Of a stretch of 27,943 bases of DNA, positions 7,405 to 15,032 are shown one piece after another (within the stretch, counting starts at the first letter, position 1; each line of letters begins with the position of its first letter). Below the pieces are notes generated by a model. It did not search any database, was not told the origin of the DNA, and worked only from the letters and a program-made list of their open reading frames with translations. The stretch covers positions 1 through 27,943 of IMG/VR virus record IMGVR_UViG_3300044653_000031; one strand, written 5' to 3'. The DNA comes from a virus. The translations under genes and the position numbers were made by a program.

Positions 7405-7703
7405 TTTGGTCTGTCCTGTTTGCGATCTAGTTCGCGGTAGAACTGGCGGATTTCGTCTTGGATGATGTCAAGTTTCTTGAACATCGCATCGAACAAGACG
7501 CGCTGTTCCTCCGCTTTCTTGTCGACGTAAACTAAAGTTGCATGCTCAATCGCCACGTGCAATTTGAATTCGGCCAAGTCAATTGCGCTCTTTTGCGTAG
7601 CCTTTTCAACCGCAACCAACTTTGTCCAGAGCATGAAAGCCATCGGCGTAATGAATACGCCGATGACTACTTCCACGATTAAGCGTGTCGTTTCGAAGTC
7701 CAT
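7401..7703 (-). CDS. Membrane-anchored coiled-coil protein of the lysis cassette
   Basis: This 100-residue protein has one N-terminal membrane helix (about 8-28, IVEVVIGVFITPMAFMLW) followed by a charged helical region likely to form a coiled coil. It sits immediately upstream of the endolysin and shares a four-base overlap with it. This layout resembles small phage holin-like or inner-membrane spanin-like proteins, but nothing separates these choices. The AAAGGA ribosome site and the start codon lie in the loop and stem of a possible hairpin (7701-7730). Confidence 0.65.
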   Translation of the reverse strand: MDFETTRLIVEVVIGVFITPMAFMLWTKLVAVEKATQKSAIDLAEFKLHVAIEHATLVYVDKKAEEQRVLFDAMFKKLDIIQDEIRQFYRELDRKQDRPN

Positions 7704-7730
7704 GTGCGTCCTTTAAAAAATGGGCACATG
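7701..7730 (-). promoter_or_regulatory. Possible translational-control hairpin over a lysis gene start
   Basis: A perfect 7-base inverted repeat (CATGTGC at 7701-7707, GCACATG at 7724-7730) encloses 16 bases. On the minus-strand message the start codon is at the end of the 3' arm and the AAAGGA ribosome site is in the loop, so folding could limit initiation. The pairing is seen; the effect is inferred. Confidence 0.35.
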
Positions 7731-7736
7731 TAAGAC

Positions 7737-8042
7737 TTAACCGTTATCCAGTTGTTCGATGGAAGACAAGGCGGAGGATTTGAACGTCCCCCAATCGCCA
7801 GCGAGTACATTCAGCGCATATGCCCAAGCCGCGCCTTGTGCGCCGGGAGTAGCGGACGGAACAACGCCGAAATTTGTGCCGGTCTCATATTCCGTGCCAG
7901 CAGTCCCCCCATAAGAACTGGCCGCTGTTGCCACCGCAGCCGCAAGGCGCGTCATGGCCTCATCGACCGCCCAAATGTTTTCGATCATCTGATTCGACAT
8001 TGCGCCGAACGGGGTTGATCCATTAACGACGACAGAACTCAT
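7737..8042 (-). CDS. Small phage protein of unknown function
   Basis: This 101-residue protein is rich in Ala, Ser, Gly and Thr, with an amphipathic N-terminal helix (NQMIENIWAVDEAMTRLAAAVATAA) and a Gly/Thr-rich middle. It overlaps the preceding gene's stop in an ATGA junction and precedes the lysis cassette. Its position between fibre-like genes and lysis genes fits a minor virion or fibre-accessory protein. No family is recognised. Confidence 0.65.
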   Translation of the reverse strand: MSSVVVNGSTPFGAMSNQMIENIWAVDEAMTRLAAAVATAASSYGGTAGTEYETGTNFGVVPSATPGAQGAAWAYALNVLAGDWGTFKSSALSSIEQLDNG

Positions 8043-8326
8043 GATGTGATCCCTTGTGATTTAAGTAGCAGTTGAACCGCGAGATAAGTTTTGCCTTCTA
8101 AGGCAAGCTTGTTGGCTTGGCGCTGCAATGCCGAGCAATAGGACGCCTCAATAATTGGCGCATAAGATGCCTGCGGGACTGGTGGTGCAGTCGGATTGAT
8201 GAACGTCGTTCCATTCCAGACCGAGCCGATGACGGCATTCAGTGGAGGCAGAAAGTTTCCACCGAAGGCCGGGACATCCACGAAGTTGATAACGGTGTTG
8301 GTCGAATCTATTTCGGCGGCGCGCAT
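8039..8326 (-). CDS. Small phage protein of unknown function, downstream of the glycine-rich fibre gene
   Basis: The frame stays open much further upstream through the glycine-rich gene, but the codons there are a shadow. The ATG at 8326 lies two bases after the stop of that gene and gives 95 residues. The N-terminal half has a beta-like segment with Pro and Gly (NAVIGSVWNGTTFINPTAPPVPQ), a pattern often seen in short phage fibre or tail-assembly proteins where IGSVWNGT begins a strand. The C-terminal half is helical. A fibre-accessory role is plausible only from position. Confidence 0.6.
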   Translation of the reverse strand: MRAAEIDSTNTVINFVDVPAFGGNFLPPLNAVIGSVWNGTTFINPTAPPVPQASYAPIIEASYCSALQRQANKLALEGKTYLAVQLLLKSQGITS

Positions 8327-8328
8327 GA

Positions 8329-9285
8329 TTACCACCAATAGACAATGCAACGTCCGTTGCCGCCAGCGCCAGAGGTGCCGTTTGCGTTGCCACCGCCACC
8401 ACCACCCGGAAATCCGCCATTTCCACCACCACCACCACCGCCGCCGCCACAGGTCATAACGGTGACGGCGTTGGCTCCATTTGCGCCAGCAGCAGCGCCA
8501 GTGCCAAAGGTATAAGAACCGCTTGCACCGCCAGCTTGTCCGACATTCACATGACCGCCGCCGCCTGCTGGCCCAAAATATGAGCCGCCGCCCGTTCCGC
8601 CAGTCGCAGCACCGCCACCACCGCCGCCGCCCCATTCGGCACTGAAACCCGGTGCGACTCCACTTCCACCGCCAGCCCCAGCAAAGCTCATCGTATTGCC
8701 GAGATTGACGCCAGTACCCATATACGGCGCACCACCCGGCGCAGTAGCGCTACCGCCAACGCCGTTCGAACCCGCGCTCAAGCTTCCGCCACCACCGCCG
8801 CCAGATGAAGTAGTAGAGGTTCCTGCGAAGCCGCCACCGCCGCCGTAGGCGCTTGCAAATGAACCAAACGTGGTCGTACCGCCTTGATTGCCGCTTGCGC
8901 TGGAGCCTGTAACGGCAGCGCCGCCCGCGCCGATGGTCACGGCAACGCGGCCCACTTGCGCCACAAGATAAGCGGGAATGATGAGCCAGAATCGCCCCCC
9001 GCCACCACCGCCGCCCGCGCCAAGACCGCCGCCGTTGCTTGCTGCGCCACTGCCACCACCGCCAACGACATCAATCATGTAGTAGTTGGCTGTTGTTATT
9101 GCTGTGAAAACGCCTGATGTGGTGAAAGTGATCGACGGTTGATTCCAAACCGGCCCGAAAAAACTTTGCCCGATCAAGCCGGTATTCGGGATGTCCGAAA
9201 TCGAAATGGTCGCGGTGGGGCTGGTGGGCTGTGTCGGTGTTGGCGGTACAGGGGGGTTCGACTGGAAAGACTTGTCGAAACTCAT
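8329..9285 (-). CDS. Glycine-rich fibre or adhesin-like protein
   Basis: This 318-residue protein has a Pro/Thr-rich lead (residues 1-30), a short beta-like domain (about 30-75) and then a long region dominated by runs of glycine interspersed with aromatic and beta-branched residues (from GGGGSG at about 75 to the end). Such glycine-rich domains occur in phage tail-fibre tips and adhesins, where polyglycine helices can pack into a receptor-binding tip. It sits with other fibre-region genes before lysis, so host recognition is a reasonable inference. It ends in WW. Low-complexity coding explains its many shadow frames on the other strand. Confidence 0.75.
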   Translation of the reverse strand: MSFDKSFQSNPPVPPTPTQPTSPTATISISDIPNTGLIGQSFFGPVWNQPSITFTTSGVFTAITTANYYMIDVVGGGGSGAASNGGGLGAGGGGGGGRFWLIIPAYLVAQVGRVAVTIGAGGAAVTGSSASGNQGGTTTFGSFASAYGGGGGFAGTSTTSSGGGGGGSLSAGSNGVGGSATAPGGAPYMGTGVNLGNTMSFAGAGGGSGVAPGFSAEWGGGGGGGAATGGTGGGSYFGPAGGGGHVNVGQAGGASGSYTFGTGAAAGANGANAVTVMTCGGGGGGGGGNGGFPGGGGGGNANGTSGAGGNGRCIVYWW

Positions 9286-9287
9286 GA

Positions 9288-9731
9288 TTAATACGCGCCA
9301 CCGAACGCGGTAACGATCAAGGCCGTCGTCGTCGCCGTCGTGGTCACAGTGGTCGCCGCATAAAGCGCATAGGTCGACGGCAACACCAGATTGGTATATT
9401 GGTGAAAGGCGTTGAATGCGGGCGCGACGGTCGACGGAATGGTCGCGGTAACGACGATTTCATCGATCACCCATGCGGTCGTGCCGTCCCACAGCCAGAT
9501 CAAGACAGTTTGCGCGGCGGTCGTGGCGGTGATCGCGCTGGATGCGCCCTGCACTTGAATGCGGTCAATGCGGATGCCGTTGGTGGAAACCGGGACCAGC
9601 GAGAAAATGTTTGCGCCAGCAAGCGAGGCTGTGACGGTCGGCGCACGTGTGGCGCAAGCGGTAACCGCAGTCAGATTGCAGGAATTTGCATACGGCGTGA
9701 GGGGGTAAATCGGTGCGGTATTTGCTGCCAC
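9288..9731 (-). CDS. Beta-rich virion-type protein (GTG start)
   Basis: The codon at the start is GTG, backed by a clear AAGGAG ribosome site eight bases upstream. The 147-residue product is almost entirely beta-branched and small residues: MAANTAPIYPLTP, then RIDRIQVQGASSA, VLIWLWDGT and a Thr/Ala-rich end. This layout is familiar to me from small phage proteins found beside capsid, fibre and glycine-rich genes, without a proven role. It overlaps nothing and lies two bases before the glycine-rich gene, so they are likely made together. Confidence 0.7.
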   Translation of the reverse strand: MAANTAPIYPLTPYANSCNLTAVTACATRAPTVTASLAGANIFSLVPVSTNGIRIDRIQVQGASSAITATTAAQTVLIWLWDGTTAWVIDEIVVTATIPSTVAPAFNAFHQYTNLVLPSTYALYAATTVTTTATTTALIVTAFGGAY

Positions 9732-9745
9732 ATTGTTCTCCTTGG

Positions 9746-10201
9746 TTAAAGTCCTTGCGCGCTTTTGTAGCGCGAGTCATTGACGTACACAGTCCACGAC
9801 GCGAAGCTGTTCCGCGTCGTCAGAAAGTAAATTGGCTGTCCACCGGGTTGCCCCGGCAAGACACTGGAAAGACCGGCCTGCACAATCGCGGCCATGGTGG
9901 CGATTTGGTTGGTATTGGTGCCGGTCGGAAGCGTGACGGCGGTTGAGGTCGAATCGATGCTGACGCCGGTAAGCGTGCCGCCAGTGATGTTCGGGGCGGT
10001 CAAATCCCAGTCCACAACGGTCAACCCACTGGGCAACGAGACCAGCGCGTTTAGCGCGGTGATGTCATTATTGACGCCACTTGCGGCAGCATTTGCATTG
10101 ACGTTCGACGCGATGGCGTTCAAGTCGGTCATGACCTGACCACCATCCGCGACGTTCCCGTTCACAAGCTGAATCGGAAGCGGTAGAGATACGATTGGCA
10201 T
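9746..10201 (-). CDS. Short fibre-like protein
   Basis: This 151-residue protein has an N-terminal helical part with many Asn and Ala (LNAIASNVNANAAASGVNNDI), then beta-repeat-like text (NITGGTLTGVSIDSTS) and a C-terminal region. The TGGTLTGVSI pattern resembles the triple-stranded beta segments of phage tail fibres. It is the first gene after the terminator at 10215-10240 and starts the fibre-lysis group. Too short to be a whole receptor-binding fibre, it may be an adaptor or a trimeric stub. Confidence 0.65.
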   Translation of the reverse strand: MPIVSLPLPIQLVNGNVADGGQVMTDLNAIASNVNANAAASGVNNDITALNALVSLPSGLTVVDWDLTAPNITGGTLTGVSIDSTSTAVTLPTGTNTNQIATMAAIVQAGLSSVLPGQPGGQPIYFLTTRNSFASWTVYVNDSRYKSAQGL

Positions 10202-10214
10202 AGCTTGCGCCCAT

Positions 10215-10240
10215 AAAAAAACCGCCCCGAAAGGCGGTTT
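10215..10240 (-). terminator. Rho-independent terminator between the ATP-grasp gene and the fibre genes
   Basis: On the minus strand the stem AAACCGCC/GGCGGTTT (10240-10233 and 10226-10219) has a 6-base loop and is followed by a run of T. It lies 16 bases after the ATP-grasp stop and just before the fibre-lysis group, so read-through or a separate promoter must feed the lysis genes. Confidence 0.85.
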
Positions 10241-10256
10241 GTTGGAGTGGAGATTT

Positions 10257-11564
10257 TCAGTAACTCAGGGTCTTGCAATAACCCAATCGATGCAGTTCGG
10301 GCAGTTCCTTTTGCAGGCGCTTGCCGATATCCGTGCGATAGCCTGGGCTGTTTGGAATGCTGATGCCGTCAATGACTTCATAGGCTTTTTTCGCGGACGC
10401 AGAGACCGTATTGCCGATGCCAGTAACGACCAGCAAATAATTTCCGGCCGAAACCCAGGTCGGCAAATCGATTACCTTGTTCCCGACCACATGCGCAGCC
10501 ACCCCGGCCATGATTTCGCAAGGATGGATATGTTCGTTTTGATCGCAGTAGATCGGAATGCCCGTCAGATTTTCACGCGGGAGTTTGTTGTAGGGGAAGT
10601 CAGGCATCGTCACCACAACCCCGGTACAGACGCCTTTCTTGACTTGCAACGTATCGTACCCGCGCATCAAATCCAAAATCCATTCAACCGGATCACCCTC
10701 ATGCAGTGACGTGATGATTTGGAAGTGGGGCCATCCAGGGCGCGCTGTGAACTCCAAGGGCCAAGGGTTGCCGTCTTTATCGATGATCACCGCGACATCG
10801 ATATAACCGGTGTATCCGATGCTTTCCAGATAGGGCGAAATCGGCAGCAGCACTTTCTCTGCCAATTTTTCTTTATCGGTGTAATAAATCACCGTTCCCT
10901 GTTCGCCGGTATTGCAACCCAGGTCATCGTTCAGGTGCTTTTTGTGTTCGAAGTTGATGTTGAACTGCGACGACCAACCATGGGGGCCGAACCACCCGCC
11001 AACTGCCACTTCAATCCCTGGTTGAAATTCCTGAAGGATGAACGGACCGGCGAGAACCTTTTTCTTCTTCCAGCGACGGAGCATTTCAATCATGTCGCCC
11101 GAATGCTTGGAGACGTATGACAATGCCTTATCAGCATCACCGCTTGGCTTCGATACCCAGCGTTTCCCAGCGTTCTTTTCTACAAAACGAATCGCATCGT
11201 CGTATGACGTGAACGTCTTGTAATCCATGATCGGAACGCCCGCGTCCTTCCAGACTTTTTGACCAAGCGTGCGATTCAATTCCATTTCCGCACCCTTGAC
11301 GTTCGGCCCGAAAATCGGACAACCGAGTTTGCGGAAGGGTTCGAGTTGCGACATATAGCGTGTGTTGTCTGCTGTGATAACCAGATCAGTCAACCCCACC
11401 CACTTTTGCCATTCCTTGACCTTTTCGATCAAGCCATCGCCGACCGGCAGACGTTCGCCGTTCTTACCGGGAGCGATGAACCAACGAACAGTGTGTCCGT
11501 GGGCTGCGCAACGCAAAGCGAAGTCGAGGAAATTACCCCCGACATCCAGCAACAAAATCCGCAT
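10257..11564 (-). CDS. PurD-like ATP-grasp ligase
   Basis: This 435-residue protein (ATG at 11564, AGGAG upstream) has the length and domain order of phosphoribosylamine-glycine ligase. The N-terminal Rossmann part starts MRILLLDVGGNFLDFAL. The ATP-grasp core has K139 (VSKPSGD), the FILQEF strand (175-180), an HKKHLNDDLGCNTG block (208-220) like the PurD DHKR...DGDxGPNTGG motif, and EFTARPG (271-277) in place of the usual ExNxRFGDPE. The C-terminal part keeps the PurD features VTGIGNTVSASAKKAYE and YRTDIGKRL. PurD joins phosphoribosylamine and glycine with ATP. The changed substrate and metal motifs suggest a different substrate here. Its position among ejection and fibre genes is unusual for purine synthesis. 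Confidence 0.85.
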   Translation of the reverse strand: MRILLLDVGGNFLDFALRCAAHGHTVRWFIAPGKNGERLPVGDGLIEKVKEWQKWVGLTDLVITADNTRYMSQLEPFRKLGCPIFGPNVKGAEMELNRTLGQKVWKDAGVPIMDYKTFTSYDDAIRFVEKNAGKRWVSKPSGDADKALSYVSKHSGDMIEMLRRWKKKKVLAGPFILQEFQPGIEVAVGGWFGPHGWSSQFNINFEHKKHLNDDLGCNTGEQGTVIYYTDKEKLAEKVLLPISPYLESIGYTGYIDVAVIIDKDGNPWPLEFTARPGWPHFQIITSLHEGDPVEWILDLMRGYDTLQVKKGVCTGVVVTMPDFPYNKLPRENLTGIPIYCDQNEHIHPCEIMAGVAAHVVGNKVIDLPTWVSAGNYLLVVTGIGNTVSASAKKAYEVIDGISIPNSPGYRTDIGKRLQKELPELHRLGYCKTLSY

Positions 11565-11572
11565 GCAGACTC

Positions 11573-13237
11573 CTATTGCCCAATGGGCGGTTTCGGGATC
11601 ATGTAGGGACCGAGACGATTGTAAAGATTGGCAGCACCCCACACGCCACCGGCAGTAGCCGGGTTAATGGCCGTACCGCCACCCAGGAGTCCATACGCGG
11701 CCATGCGTTCAGCAGTACCAGAAGATGGTGGCGGTTTCATGATGCGCTGCCCGATCCGAGCAAGATCGCCAAGATCGCCGCCCTCACCACGGGCCATGCG
11801 CGCCTTGCCAGCATCGTTCGCCGTCACGCGCCCCATGAGACCAGGGCCGGAAATATCCCCCGTATCCGATTTGGCGACAAGCGGTTCAATCGTCTTGCCT
11901 TTGGCGTATTGCATCTTGGCTTCTTTGTATGCGCCCACTTTATCGGCAGGGAGGGATTTCTCCTTGGCGTCTTGGAGCATGTCTTGCAGATCGCTCAAAG
12001 CGCTGCGCAGTTCGGTGTTTCCACCTGACGCACGAATCTGCCGACCCAGCATCGAATCGAAATTCTTGAAGGTCTCGCCATCGATAGAGCCGTTCTTGAT
12101 CGCGCCCTTAATTTCTTTGGCGTAGTTGTTCACAATTCGACCAACATCTGCGGTTTGGTACTTCTTCACATCGCCAAGATAGCCATCGAGTTCGGATTTC
12201 GCGTCCGCGCCAAATTTGACGTTATGATCCATGCCGATATCGCCAATCAAGCCGCCAGACTTATCCATCGCGGCCTTGAACACATCCGGGGTCAAACGTT
12301 CTGCCTTGGAATCGCCGCCAATTTGCTTGATCAGCGCTTGATTGAAGGCGGTTTGGCGTGCGCCCTCTTTGGAGCCGGACAAGGGCACTTTTTCCAGCGC
12401 CTCGCCCATCATTTTCGCAATTTTGTTGTTGTAGATCATGTCCGGGCGAACGGGAATGCCATACGACTGGGCCTTCTGCGCCAACTTCACCGCTTCCGGG
12501 TCGGCCTTCACCGCCATCTTGATCTTTTCAGGGACTTCGGCAGCGGCCCTCAGAGCCGCATTACCGGTTTCCGCTGCCTTGTCTAGGCCGCGCACAACCG
12601 GACCCACCACGGGCGCTTTTGCGGCCTTGTCGACGCCTTTATCGACCAACGCAAGCCCTTTGTTCAGACCGGACCCAATGGCGTCGGCTGTTTGACCGGC
12701 TTTTGCGATTGCCGGATAGGCATAAGGCTTCATGTTTCGCAACGCACTTGCCGTTCCGGCGACTTCCGGCCCCAATGCAGGGATGCCACCGACAAAACCT
12801 TGGACCGCATCTGAACCCATCACATCGCCAAGCTTTTTCGTCAGGTTCTGGCCCATTTCGGTACGCGGGCGGTAGCTCAGTTCATCTTGAACCTTGTCAC
12901 CGATCCCGGACCTTCCGCCAGTGAAGACATCGGCCCACGCGCCAAGCAATGTCCCCGCCGACCCGGTTGCCGCCGCGACCGGCGTTTCAACCAGCCCAAT
13001 GGCGTCTTCTTTCTTCTTCAAAATCTGGTCATTCAGCGCATCGTGATACATGGAGAGACCGGATTGACCAGAATTTTCCTTGGCTTCTTCGGCCTTCTTC
13101 ATGTACTCCGCTTGGCTCAGGCGCGGCGCGGATTTTTTTGCGGGCGTGTCATCAACTGGCTTCGCCGATGCCAAATCGAATTTACCCTTGGTCGGCGCGT
13201 CATCGACGGGCTGTGCGCTTGCAAGATCGAATGACAT
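11573..13237 (-). CDS. Large ejection-type internal virion protein
   Basis: This 554-residue protein is mostly predicted helix and rich in Ala, Lys, Gly and Asp. It begins with two tandem copies of FDLASA(Q/K)PVDD (residues 3-13 and 20-30), a pattern I associate with phage internal virion or DNA-transfer proteins. Several Gly/Ala-rich, potentially membrane-active stretches follow (about 90-190 and at the C-terminus, YGLLGGGTAINPATAGG). It is in the classic place of short-tailed-phage ejection proteins, after the tail genes, and its start overlaps the previous gene in a TAATG junction. No catalytic motif is visible. Confidence 0.7.
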   Translation of the reverse strand: MSFDLASAQPVDDAPTKGKFDLASAKPVDDTPAKKSAPRLSQAEYMKKAEEAKENSGQSGLSMYHDALNDQILKKKEDAIGLVETPVAAATGSAGTLLGAWADVFTGGRSGIGDKVQDELSYRPRTEMGQNLTKKLGDVMGSDAVQGFVGGIPALGPEVAGTASALRNMKPYAYPAIAKAGQTADAIGSGLNKGLALVDKGVDKAAKAPVVGPVVRGLDKAAETGNAALRAAAEVPEKIKMAVKADPEAVKLAQKAQSYGIPVRPDMIYNNKIAKMMGEALEKVPLSGSKEGARQTAFNQALIKQIGGDSKAERLTPDVFKAAMDKSGGLIGDIGMDHNVKFGADAKSELDGYLGDVKKYQTADVGRIVNNYAKEIKGAIKNGSIDGETFKNFDSMLGRQIRASGGNTELRSALSDLQDMLQDAKEKSLPADKVGAYKEAKMQYAKGKTIEPLVAKSDTGDISGPGLMGRVTANDAGKARMARGEGGDLGDLARIGQRIMKPPPSSGTAERMAAYGLLGGGTAINPATAGGVWGAANLYNRLGPYMIPKPPIGQ

Positions 13238-15030
13238 TACTTGATTTCCTCATACTGTGTGCCGTCCGGGCTGACATAGGCTTGATTGCCGTCTTTGTCT
13301 TTTCTCAAGACCCAGCCTTTTGCGTTGGTAGGTGGCGGTTTCGGCGTTGCGCCCGGTGTTGGATTGATTTTCTGTTGATTCATCCGATACTTGATTTCCT
13401 CAACCTTATCCGCTGAAGCCTTCTTGCCGTTCTCAATTTCTTGGAGAATCACCGGCAGAATTGACATGATCTTTTCAGGCGACATGTCTTCGTTGAGCAA
13501 TGCTTTAGCGTCTTCCGCCGCGCCTGCATGCAATTGGGCAGCAGACAAAGCGCCGCCTTGCAACAGCTTTTCGTATTCCGTGCCGACTTGTTTTGCAGCG
13601 AGTGCGAACTGACCCAATGCCGGGTCTTGCACTTCGGTCTTGAGTTGGTTAATCGCCTTGTTCGTATGCAGCCAACCATTAGAAGCACCGGCAGGCATGT
13701 ACTTCTTGAGCGTGTCGACATCCAATGCGATTTTCTTGCCACCGCGATCAATAGCGTCAGAAGTTGTGGTTTGTTTCGACAACGACGAAGCATCCGCTTT
13801 GTATTCGGCCTGAGACGTAACGATGGAGCCAGAACCCGCGCCGCCTTTTTCGCGGTCACCGAGACGATTCAATTCGTCGACATCCACTTCACCACGGCGA
13901 TTTTTCGGAACCGTCTTACCGGCCAAGACCATTTCATCGTAGACCGCCGCGCCCGCATCGCTCAATTTCTTGCCTTGCGATGTTTCAGCGGCTTTGATGG
14001 CCGCACTTGCTTTCATGCGCGCAGTATCGGCGTTCTCTTGGACGGCAGTGGTGCGCAGGTCGCGGTTCCTGTTTTGGTTGTCCGCTGCTGATGCGCCAGT
14101 ATCGGCACGTTCTTTTGCAGTACCTTCCGAGGCTTGGTTATGACGCTCTTGTTCCGCGATCTTGCGTCCGCGATCTTCAGCCAGCATGATTTGCGCTTGC
14201 TGCTTCGCCTCGTTGTTCAAATAAGGCGCGAGCATGCCCAACATTTCCGTTGCTTCTTCAGGATCGGTTACGCCACGCGACTTCAAAAATTTCGCAGCAT
14301 CTTGAATCGACATCGAATTCGGGCGGGGCGTTTGCGGCGGCGCACTTGGCGGGGGCGGTAGGCCGGTCGGGCTGGCTTGAGGTTGCGGGATGTTCCCGCC
14401 GCCTCCCGCGCCGCCGCCACCAGTTGCACTGGCCCCGCCAGACAACGATTGGTAGGGAGGGATGCCAGTAAGGCGCGACAACTCACGTTGCAAGGCCGCA
14501 CGATTGCCGGGGTCTTGTTCCGTCTTTAGTTCATTCTGAATAATCTGAATTTGCTGTTGGGTACGCTGCGCCTGCAATTGCGGCGGAATTTGCCAAGACG
14601 GGTTATTTCGATTTCCCGTCGGAATTTGCCCAGCGTTCACGATAGAAGGCGTTTGCGGCGGTTGTTGAGGCTGTTGCGGTGGCTGCTGTGGCGGTTGTTG
14701 CATTTGTTGCGACGGTTGCACCATCGGCACAGATGGTTGGCCCGGAGCCGGTGGGGGATTCGCGGGGGCAGAATCATCGGAGGTCGGCGCAGTCGGATTG
14801 ACCATTGCAGCCATTTTGGGCGGCGGCGGGATCGTCAGTTGGCCGTCTTCACTGTTGTTCGCCAAAAAGTCCAAGAGGTCTTGCGATGCCTTCTTGTGAC
14901 GATCCGCCTCAGCTTTGATTTGATCGACCTTCATCTTGTTCAAATCGCGCTGCAATTGCGCATCTTGAGCCGAAGTCATCCCATTTTGGAACGACGACAG
15001 ACCCAACAGCCCATTCATGAAGTTAGCCAT
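13237..15030 (-). CDS. Large internal virion protein with Pro/Gln-rich linker
   Basis: This 597-residue protein has an N-terminal helical part (1-60), a Pro/Gln-rich low-complexity linker (about 65-150), a Gly-rich hinge near 200-215, a long coiled-coil-like helical region (about 255-345), a mixed domain and a short C-terminal beta tag (WVLRKDKDGNQAYVSPDG). That composition fits a structural ejection protein that can unfold and pass through a tail channel. It lies between two other ejection-type genes with minimal spacing, so the three are probably made in a fixed order. No enzyme motif is seen. Confidence 0.7.
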   Translation of the reverse strand: MANFMNGLLGLSSFQNGMTSAQDAQLQRDLNKMKVDQIKAEADRHKKASQDLLDFLANNSEDGQLTIPPPPKMAAMVNPTAPTSDDSAPANPPPAPGQPSVPMVQPSQQMQQPPQQPPQQPQQPPQTPSIVNAGQIPTGNRNNPSWQIPPQLQAQRTQQQIQIIQNELKTEQDPGNRAALQRELSRLTGIPPYQSLSGGASATGGGGAGGGGNIPQPQASPTGLPPPPSAPPQTPRPNSMSIQDAAKFLKSRGVTDPEEATEMLGMLAPYLNNEAKQQAQIMLAEDRGRKIAEQERHNQASEGTAKERADTGASAADNQNRNRDLRTTAVQENADTARMKASAAIKAAETSQGKKLSDAGAAVYDEMVLAGKTVPKNRRGEVDVDELNRLGDREKGGAGSGSIVTSQAEYKADASSLSKQTTTSDAIDRGGKKIALDVDTLKKYMPAGASNGWLHTNKAINQLKTEVQDPALGQFALAAKQVGTEYEKLLQGGALSAAQLHAGAAEDAKALLNEDMSPEKIMSILPVILQEIENGKKASADKVEEIKYRMNQQKINPTPGATPKPPPTNAKGWVLRKDKDGNQAYVSPDGTQYEEIK

Positions 15031-15032
15031 GC

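Noticed and set aside
8327-8635. Upstream extension of the 8039-8326 gene through the glycine-rich gene
   Set aside because: The added residues are Trp/Arg-rich shadow text of glycine codons, and an ATG with normal spacing exists at 8326.
8329-9285. Dense short repeats suggesting a CRISPR or satellite array
   Set aside because: The repetition is triplet-based glycine coding in a single long frame with a start and stop; there is no fixed repeat-spacer pattern.
8329-10201. A diversity-generating retroelement in the fibre region
   Set aside because: No reverse transcriptase, no template/variable repeat pair and no C-type lectin-like end were seen in this window.
10257-11564. Calling the ATP-grasp gene purD outright
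   Set aside because: The whole-length resemblance is good but the N-terminal and metal-site motifs are altered and no other purine gene is present, so the symbol would overstate the function.
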